Source of the DNA: an uncultured Clostridia bacterium
GTDB lineage: Bacteria > Bacillota > Clostridia > TANB77 > CAG-508
DNA: 18,035 nt
Assembly: GCA_934121925.1 (NCBI GenBank)
Contig: CAKOVK010000025.1
Coordinates: 1 to 18,035 of the forward strand
Direction: 5' to 3'
Both the position numbers and the translations under genes were made by a program. This document shows, piece by piece, positions 12,612 through 18,035 of the stretch. Position 1 is the first letter of the stretch. Each line of letters opens with the position of its first letter. The notes below the pieces were generated by a model, which was not told where the DNA came from, did no database searches, and saw only the letters and a list, made by a program, of their open reading frames with translations.

Positions 12612-13268
12612 TTATTTATTGCTAATATGTATTATCTCTGCACCTACATTTAATTCTCTTGCAACTATATTCTGTATTTGTGCTACTTCTTCTTGCTTTA
12701 GTTCATCTGCTTTTACTACGACACTAACGCTTCCTTCGTTTACAAATATAACAGCATCTTTAAATCCTTTTGCAAGTATTAAATTTTCTGCTATCATTAT
12801 TGCATTTTTAGTATTATTTATACTATTAATTTTTGTAATAGCATCTGTTTTGGCTTCAGCAGTTGCATTTGCGTTGTTATATATTTCTTGATATGTTTCC
12901 AAAAGTTCAGAATACATATTATTCCTTTCTAGTTTAGAAGTGGTAAAATAATAATCCTCTGAATTTTCTTGAGGAGTTGCTTTTGTCTCCACTTCTGCAG
13001 TGTTTGTTTCTACAACGTTATTGTCTTGCTTATCACAGCTTTCTTCAGTTACATTATTATTTTCTACTAGTGTATTTTCTTCTTGTACATTCTCTTCATG
13101 AGGGATTGTACTTACAAATTCTGCGTCTCCTATTGCAGCATCGCTCCTATCTGCTATTGTGCTTGTAGCAACATTTTCTTGATTAGCAGTAAAGTTTAAA
13201 TATCCTGCTGTTATTAGCATTAGTGAAACTACTAATATTATTAATTGATTTCTTTTTAAAACTTTCAT
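12612..13268 (-). CDS. spoIIIAH: Stage III sporulation protein AH
   Basis: SpoIIIAH sits in the mother-cell membrane and meets SpoIIQ of the forespore, forming the channel that supports the forespore after engulfment. The protein is 218 aa from the ATG at 13268 (AAGGAG 7 bases upstream; a longer frame to 13307 lacks a site). One membrane segment covers residues 7-25 (after MKVLKRNQ). A low-complexity acidic linker runs to about 110. The conserved C-terminal domain, related to the YscJ/FliF ring-building fold, includes AKTDAITKINSINN, GFKDAVIFVNEGSVSVVVKA and AQIQNIVARELNVGAEIIHI. It is the last gene of the operon. The 44 bases before its start follow the spoIIIAG stop. Confidence 0.93.
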   Translation of the reverse strand: MKVLKRNQLIILVVSLMLITAGYLNFTANQENVATSTIADRSDAAIGDAEFVSTIPHEENVQEENTLVENNNVTEESCDKQDNNVVETNTAEVETKATPQENSEDYYFTTSKLERNNMYSELLETYQEIYNNANATAEAKTDAITKINSINNTKNAIMIAENLILAKGFKDAVIFVNEGSVSVVVKADELKQEEVAQIQNIVARELNVGAEIIHISNK

Positions 13269-13313
13269 AAATCTTCTCCTTATGTTGGGGTTCAATGATT
13301 CACCCATATTTTT

Positions 13314-13949
13314 TTAAACTGACATTTCAAAAACCTGTATTCTATATGTAGATAAACCTGTAGCAGCTGATACTGCTTGGATTATGTTTGTTTTTACATT
13401 AATGTTACCAGCTCCTTCAGCAGTAATTACTGCTCCTTCTATTTTTGGCATAATAACCTTTTGTGTTATTGGAACTTTTTCTCCATTTTTTTCTTCATAT
13501 ATAATTTCTTTATCTGTATCTGTTTGTGATATTTTTCTAGTTCCTCCATTTGTGTCAGTTTCCTCTGTATTATTAGATGTATTTTTTTCGTTATACATAG
13601 CAACTACTTCGCTAGTTTCTGAATATGTAACTAATACTTGTACTTTTCCAACACCTGCCATTTTAGATAGTATGTCCTCTAAGCTTTGCTCTAAATTATA
13701 TTCATTAAATTCTTTATTATTACTATTAATTTTACTATCTAAATTTTCAGCTAATTGCTTATACGAAGTTTCGTTGCTTTCTTGGCTCTTCGTCTCTTCT
13801 TTTTTATCTCCCCAAATAGTGTTTATTGCAATAATAGTTATAATTAATAGAATTAAAAATACTACTAAATTTTCTATATTTCTTTTATTGTTTCCTTCTG
13901 TCTTTTTTAACATCATACTTTTAAAACTCTCAATTTTATCTTTAAACAT
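13314..13949 (-). CDS. spoIIIAG: Stage III sporulation protein AG
   Basis: SpoIIIAG forms a large ring of the SpoIIIA-SpoIIQ channel in the space between mother cell and forespore. The protein is 211 aa from the ATG at 13949; GGAGG lies 6 bases upstream, and a TTG two codons earlier is less well placed. It has a membrane segment at 27-46, an asparagine/serine-rich linker, the ring-building motif with MAGVGKVQVLVTYS (97-110), a long insertion of charged residues (TSNNTEETDTNGGTRK), and the conserved end PKIEGAVITAEGAGNINVK ... IIQAVSAATGLSTYRIQVFEM. It starts 14 bases after spoIIIAF. Confidence 0.94.
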   Translation of the reverse strand: MFKDKIESFKSMMLKKTEGNNKRNIENLVVFLILLIITIIAINTIWGDKKEETKSQESNETSYKQLAENLDSKINSNNKEFNEYNLEQSLEDILSKMAGVGKVQVLVTYSETSEVVAMYNEKNTSNNTEETDTNGGTRKISQTDTDKEIIYEEKNGEKVPITQKVIMPKIEGAVITAEGAGNINVKTNIIQAVSAATGLSTYRIQVFEMSV

Positions 13950-13963
13950 AAGCAACCTCCAAA

Positions 13964-14581
13964 TTACTCATTTATATGTATTCTTTCTTCTTCTATTGAG
14001 TACATATTATTTAAATATTCTTTTATTGATTTAATTTCACTATCTGTTAACTCTTTTTCTGTTTTTAAGTCTTCTGTTTTGTTGTTTTTTATATTAACAT
14101 TTATTTCTTCTATTTTATTTACTCCTTTTATAGTATTTTGTTCTTTATTAGCTTTTTGCAGTTTTAAAACTATAGAATTTATTTGTCCATAAGTCTCTTC
14201 ATTTTGTGTTTCTATATATATATTGAAATCTAATACAGTGTATCCTTTTTCTTCTATTTTCTCTTTTATCTTTTCTTTTAAATTATTTTTATATGTATTT
14301 TCTATATAAGTATTAGTCTCTATAGAATTTGCTACTTTACTATCGTACATAGAAACCTCTTTGCTAGTCTTAGCAATTATAGAATCAAAATTAAATTTAT
14401 TGTTTGAAATTTTTGTTATTAGTGGGTAAATTATTATAAATAATATGTAGAGTCCTATAACGGTTTTGACATATTTTTTATTATTTCCTTCTGGTATTAT
14501 TATTTCAATTATTGTTGCAATAATTACAGCTAATATTATTCCCTGTGCCCATGAATTTATAAATTTTATCAAGAACTTCAC
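13964..14581 (-). CDS. spoIIIAF: Stage III sporulation protein AF
   Basis: This is a membrane component of the SpoIIIA channel complex. The protein is 205 aa with two N-terminal membrane segments (about 13-29 and 38-56) separated by the conserved EGNNKKYVKTVIGL, and a soluble C-terminal domain of ring-building type. The start is a GTG at 14581 directly after the spoIIIAE stop (TAGGTG). There is no good ribosome binding site of its own, so translation is probably coupled to spoIIIAE. If the spoIIIAE frameshift is real, that coupling would also be disturbed. Confidence 0.9.
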   Translation of the reverse strand: MKFLIKFINSWAQGIILAVIIATIIEIIIPEGNNKKYVKTVIGLYILFIIIYPLITKISNNKFNFDSIIAKTSKEVSMYDSKVANSIETNTYIENTYKNNLKEKIKEKIEEKGYTVLDFNIYIETQNEETYGQINSIVLKLQKANKEQNTIKGVNKIEEINVNIKNNKTEDLKTEKELTDSEIKSIKEYLNNMYSIEEERIHINE

Positions 14582-15728
14582 CTACCTATACATCATTCCA
14601 TTATTAGTTATTTTAATACACATTGCTAGTCCTATAATTAATAAAACTGCTACAAAAAACATTACTCCTAAAAGAACTTTAAATGTACTTCCCATTTGTT
14701 CTAACAAAGAAACAACTTTTTTATCTGCAAGTGGTTCGCATATTGCAGAAGTGAAATAATATGTAATTGTAAATAGAGATAACTTTATTATTGGCACAGC
14801 ACATATTCCAATTATTACAAACATTCCAACAATACCTATAGAATTTTTTAAAAGTGAAGTTGCTCCAAGAACTGTATCTACAGAATCGCCTAATGCTTTT
14901 CCAACTACTGGCACAAATGTGGAAGTTGCTGTTTTTATCCCTTTAGCAGTAAGTCCATCAACATTGCTTGTAAGGCTTCCTTCTAAAGATAAAATGCTAA
15001 CAAAAATTGTTATTACCAAGCCTAAAATCCATGTGATTCCAGACTTAAAAAAATTAGATAATTTTCCTATTTGTATTTTATCTGATAAATTGGCTATTAT
15101 TCCTAAAGCTGTTGCAATAAAGACAATTGGCAATATAAATAATGTTATTGTGTTTGCTATAAATACAACTGAAAAAATTATCAATGGTTGAATCAAAGTT
15201 ACTGAAGCAACATTTCCGAGAAGCGGACATTAAAGCAAGTAATATTGGAACTAAGCAATTTATAAATCCAACCAAATTAGAGATTGTATTTTTTATAATA
15301 TTTACTATTTCAGAAAAATTAACCATTATAATTGTAACTATAAGTATATATTCAATATAATAGGCAATTTGTCCAATTCCTTTATTTTCCAAATTGTCAC
15401 TAAAACTTTTTAATATACTATGTACTACTACTACAAGTAAAATACTGCCCAATAGTGAAATTACATTTTTTAGTTCTTTTCCGAATAGTGAAAAAATTGT
15501 ATTTAAAATTCCTTTGTTATCAACTTGTCCTTTTATTGCAGATGATAAAAAATCATTCAAGTTCATGTCTGGGAAAACTTCTTTTGTATATTTTTCTCCT
15601 TCTTTTACAAAGGAAGATATGTTTAATGCTTCCATTTGTGAAGTTATAATTTCATCTGTTGCATAAGTTATATAGTTGATAAAAGAAAATATTAAAATAA
15701 AAAAAATTACTAATATTTTTTTAATCAT
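14582..15728 (-). pseudogene. spoIIIAE: Stage III sporulation protein AE, single-base frameshift
   Basis: SpoIIIAE is the large polytopic membrane protein of the SpoIIIA complex. The first part, 15728 to 15219, encodes a signal-like N-terminus (MIKKILVIFFILIFSFI), a soluble region (YTKEVFPDMNLNDFLSSAIKG) and several membrane segments to LLALMSAS (residue 170). The frame then shifts. In the next frame, 15217 to 14582 continues correctly as GNVASVTLIQPLIIFSVVF through GLTAKGIKTATSTFVPVVGK to the end. One extra C (minus strand, position 15218) explains it; removing it gives one 381-aa protein of normal length. GAGGAG lies 5 bases before the ATG. The cause is either an assembly or sequencing error, or a true inactivating mutation. 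A very similar event is found in spoIIIAA. Confidence 0.9.
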
Positions 15729-15795
15729 TTGTTCTCCTCTTTGAGTATGTCAATCACACCTCCCACATCACACTTCTCACATCAATTAGACAGAT

Positions 15796-16182
15796 TTACG
15801 GCAATATATTTATCACTAACTCCAGAAGTGCTGTTATTATTGGTATTGAAATACTAATTATTATAATTTTGCCACCTAAATCTATTTTACTTGCAATAGC
15901 TGTTTCTCCTGAATCTTTGCATATACTTACTGCAAATTCTGTAAGTATGGCTATTCCTGTTATTTTTAAAAGAATTTTTAAGAATTGACTACCTGTCCCA
16001 ATTTTGCTAGTCAAATTAGAAAGCAAGTTTATTATTGCTTGTATTTTTCCTATCACCATAAATAAGATGATTGCACCAGCAATTATCGAGACATAAACCG
16101 TAAATTCTGGCTTATACTGTTTTAAAATAATAATAATTATTAGAGCTAATAATCCCACTCCTATTATTTTTACAATATCCAA
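15796..16182 (-). CDS. spoIIIAD: Stage III sporulation protein AD
   Basis: This is a 128-aa membrane protein of the SpoIIIA complex, with hydrophobic segments at about 4-20, 28-46, 66-83 and 104-122. The conserved CKDSGETAIASKIDLGGK motif lies before the last segment. The start appears to be TTG at 16182 (LDIVKIIG) with AAGG upstream; no ATG fits the known N-terminus. It lies 20 bases after spoIIIAC. The 67 bases before spoIIIAE contain repeated GTG-rich sequence and a GAGGAG site. Confidence 0.92.
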   Translation of the reverse strand: MDIVKIIGVGLLALIIIIILKQYKPEFTVYVSIIAGAIILFMVIGKIQAIINLLSNLTSKIGTGSQFLKILLKITGIAILTEFAVSICKDSGETAIASKIDLGGKIIIISISIPIITALLELVINILP

Positions 16183-16202
16183 TATTACCTTGTCCCTTCA
16201 TT

Positions 16203-16397
16203 TTATAATCCAAACATTGTCCTAACAGTATTAAACAATGTACTTATTTCTTTAATAACCATCGTAAGAACAATTACTAAACCTGCTAAAGTTGTCATCA
16301 TTGCTTGATCTTCTCTTCCTGCTCTTACTAGAACTTGATGTAGCACAGCAACTAGTATTCCTATTGCAGCTATTTTAAACAACAAATCAATATTCAT
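16203..16397 (-). CDS. spoIIIAC: Stage III sporulation protein AC
   Basis: SpoIIIAC is a very small membrane protein of the SpoIIIA complex. The 64-aa length and two membrane segments (about 5-24 and 33-50), joined by the loop RAGREDQA, are characteristic. The AAAGGAG site is 12 bases before the ATG at 16397, slightly far. It lies 17 bases after spoIIIAB. Confidence 0.93.
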   Translation of the reverse strand: MNIDLLFKIAAIGILVAVLHQVLVRAGREDQAMMTTLAGLVIVLTMVIKEISTLFNTVRTMFGL

Positions 16398-16414
16398 ATT
16401 CTTAAACTTCTCCT

Positions 16415-16924
16415 TTACATTACTATTATAACTATTACCATTCCTATTATTGCGCCTAGAGTTCTATACATTTTTTCATTCTTATTTTTTTCTTGCTCAG
16501 CTTTTCTAATTTGCTCATTTAAAAAATCTTCTGTCATTTCAATTTGATTAAGCTGTCCTTGTAAGTCTGTTTTTCCTAATAATTTACTTAAGTTTTCTAA
16601 AACATTTCTGTCTTCTTGGTTAATACTTAGTTCTTCCATTTTTAAAGCTATATTCCACGCCTCTCCCGCAGCTAAAACATTCATTTTATTTGCAGCCTGG
16701 CTAAAAACATTTCCTATATTGGAATTTACATTTTCAGATATTTGCATAAAGATATCTGGTATTGGTTCGTATGTATAACGTATTTTTGTCTTAAAAATGT
16801 TTAATGCATTTTTGAATTCTTTAAGTTCATTTACTCTGTTTGCATATTTCTTTGATATTAAAATGCCAATCAAAGAACATGATAAAAAAATAAATGTATA
16901 AATAACAATCTTAATTTCTAACAT
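16415..16924 (-). CDS. spoIIIAB: Stage III sporulation protein AB
   Basis: This is a 169-aa protein anchored at both ends: a membrane segment at about 4-23 and another at about 152-168. Between them is a helical cytoplasmic region (ELKEFKNALNIFKTKIRYTY, then GEAWNIAL, LSKLLGKTDLQGQ and AEQEKNKNEKMYRTLGAIIG). The pattern matches SpoIIIAB, which has a fold like secretion-system component GspF. GGAG stands 8 bases before the ATG at 16924. An alternative GTG at 16933 overlaps the spoIIIAA stop but has no site. The 5-base gap points to coupling with spoIIIAA. Confidence 0.92.
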   Translation of the reverse strand: MLEIKIVIYTFIFLSCSLIGILISKKYANRVNELKEFKNALNIFKTKIRYTYEPIPDIFMQISENVNSNIGNVFSQAANKMNVLAAGEAWNIALKMEELSINQEDRNVLENLSKLLGKTDLQGQLNQIEMTEDFLNEQIRKAEQEKNKNEKMYRTLGAIIGMVIVIIVM

Positions 16925-16929
16925 AAGCT

Positions 16930-17878
16930 TCACTCCATAACAATATATTCTGTCGTTTTTCTGTTCAGTGCATATACCTTCTCTATTTCAGCCTTTTTTT
17001 GTTTATCAGATAAAAATATTATTCTTTCAAAGGCGTGCAATTTCAATAGTGCTTTTAAGGTTGGATTTATAGATATTTCTTCTAAGCTTCCTCCATGTGC
17101 TGTAAATATTCCCTTTACTCCAGAACAAATAGCATAATTTATTGACTCTATTTCATTTTCATTTCCTATTTCATCTGCAGATATTACCTTAGGAGACATA
17201 GACCTTATAAGCATTCTCATTCCTATTGCTTTAGGTATATTATCAAGTACATCTGTCCTTATTCCTACGTCATTTTGAGGAATCCCCTTATACATTGCTG
17301 CAATTTCTCCTCTTTCATCAACTAGTCCAACATTTATTCCTTTAAATTCTAACTTTTCTATGCCTGTACTTATCTTTCTAATTAAATCTCTAAGAATTGT
17401 GGTCTTTCCGTACTCCAGGTGGTGAAACAATTAGCGTTGTATATATATTATTTTTTTCTAAATCCAAAACATATTTTAATAATTTGTTGCTAGCTCCTTT
17501 TATTTCTTTCGCAACTCTAAAATTTAAACTAGATATGTAATTTATATTTGAGACTTTATTATTTTCAATTACACAATTTCCTGTTATTCCTATTCTATGT
17601 CCCCCTCTTACAGTTATAAAACCTTCACATATTTGATTTTGATAAGAATAAATAGAATTATCGCATACATATTGAATTGTTCTTAAAATGGATTCCTGAG
17701 ATACATTTTTTTGTAAAATTTTTTCAAACTTATTAAATTTTAATTGTATGGGCCTGTCCACTCTTAACCTTATTTCTTCTATTGCTTTATTTTTTTCTTC
17801 TTCATCTTGCGTAAAATATTCATTTATAATTTGGGAAATTTCATCTGGAAAATATTTAATTATATTAGAATTTAGCAT
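16930..17878 (-). pseudogene. spoIIIAA: Stage III sporulation protein AA ATPase, frameshift in Walker A
   Basis: SpoIIIAA is the only ATPase of the SpoIIIA complex, related to type II/IV secretion ATPases. The first part (17878 to 17411) has the N-terminal domain with EGFITVRGGHRIGITGNCV and ends IVSPPGV at residue 156, then runs out of frame. The second, from 17409 to 16930, resumes as GKTTILRDLIRKISTGI, then the Walker B region PKVISADEIGNENEIESI and GIFTAHGGSLEEI. One extra C (minus strand, position 17410) splits the Walker A motif SPPGVGKTT. Removing it gives one 315-aa protein of normal length. AAGGAG precedes the ATG. Together with the spoIIIAE shift, this either means two real lesions or a repeated sequencing or assembly error. 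First gene of the operon. Confidence 0.9.
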
Positions 17879-18035
17879 ATATACTCCTTATATAATACTT
17901 GTCCTTAAATATATATATGCTGTTTAAAAAAATTTAGAACTAAAAATTGTAATTTGTGTGAGTAAATTGTTTTCTGAAAAATTAAAATATTAAAAATGGA
18001 AAAAACGTTGCGAATGGATTGAGCTTGAGGTAGAA
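17879..18035. other. Upstream region of spoIIIA, no gene seen
   Basis: This AT-rich sequence must hold the spoIIIA promoter, expected to use sigma-E. A CATATATAT stretch near 17910-17920 weakly resembles a sigma-E -10 box, but I see no matching -35. The last 40 bases (17996-18035) are less AT-rich and may belong to the next gene outside the window. Confidence 0.4.

Noticed and set aside
15078..15728. spoIIIAE as two separate proteins (216 and 204 aa)
   Set aside because: The last 46 residues of the first frame and the first 7 of the second do not fit the family. One extra base at 15218 joins the two into a normal-length SpoIIIAE.
15729..15795. Leader peptide gene before spoIIIAE (short GTG-started frame overlapping the ATG)
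   Set aside because: Only about 10 codons, with a ribosome binding site too close to the GTG. The GTG-rich sequence alone gives such frames by chance.
15218..17410. Programmed ribosomal frameshifting in spoIIIAA and spoIIIAE
   Set aside because: There is no slippery heptamer, no downstream Shine-Dalgarno-like stimulator, and no frameshifting is known for these genes. An added base is simpler.
16930..17430. A separate 166-aa ATPase starting MFHHLEYGKTT
   Set aside because: The start codon lies in the out-of-frame part of spoIIIAA, and Walker A begins in the preceding frame. It is the second half of a frameshifted spoIIIAA.

Overview
The window looks like chromosomal DNA of a low-GC, endospore-forming clostridium, probably an uncultured gut lineage. 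The base composition is strongly AT-rich, ribosome binding sites are of the AGGAGG type, promoters read TTGACA/TATAAT, and the whole spoIIIA operon is present. Most of it is ordinary core genome. The accessory signal is concentrated at about 9.6-11.2 kb and in several short genes and remnants.

Layout. Positions 149-391 hold the tail of a lost glycoside hydrolase (GH30 type). It is followed on the + strand by a XerC-like tyrosine recombinase (413-1393). On the minus strand come a 73-aa protein of unknown function and a YneA-like LysM membrane protein. The LysM gene has a textbook promoter overlapped by two LexA boxes, so it is very probably an SOS cell-division inhibitor. Divergent from it is guaA (+). 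A 41-aa membrane microprotein (3922-4047, minus) lies between the guaA and guaB terminators. Next, on the minus strand, are guaB (an IMP dehydrogenase of the Tritrichomonas foetus subtype), an unknown 133-aa gene just upstream of it, xerD, upp and argS. guaA and guaB catalyse the two steps from IMP to GMP; upp salvages uracil.

The 9.6-11.2 kb region contains a broken REP-associated tyrosine transposase (RAYT), six GC-rich REP palindromes of three sequence classes, and a 262-aa membrane-anchored protein with a conserved domain of unknown function. Each REP begins with the GTAG tetranucleotide typical of REPs. Two REPs lie inside the RAYT reading frame. One appears to have broken it by a 31-bp insertion bounded by 7-bp direct repeats, and removing it in silico restores the frame.

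From 11.2 kb to the end, all on the minus strand, are pfkA (6-phosphofructokinase), a 38-aa microprotein that matches the extreme N-terminus of serine acetyltransferase (CysE), and spoIIIAA-AH, which encode the forespore-mother cell channel. spoIIIAA and spoIIIAE each carry a single-base frameshift. Both are explained by one extra C just before GGAAA on the coding strand. This could be a repeated sequencing or assembly error, or real loss of sporulation.

The best candidates for something new are the REP/RAYT cluster with its insertion footprint, the CysE-derived microprotein, the 41-aa membrane protein, the 73-aa protein with a palindromic operator-like site, and the paired frameshifts. I see no tRNA, rRNA, CRISPR array, prophage or riboswitch.
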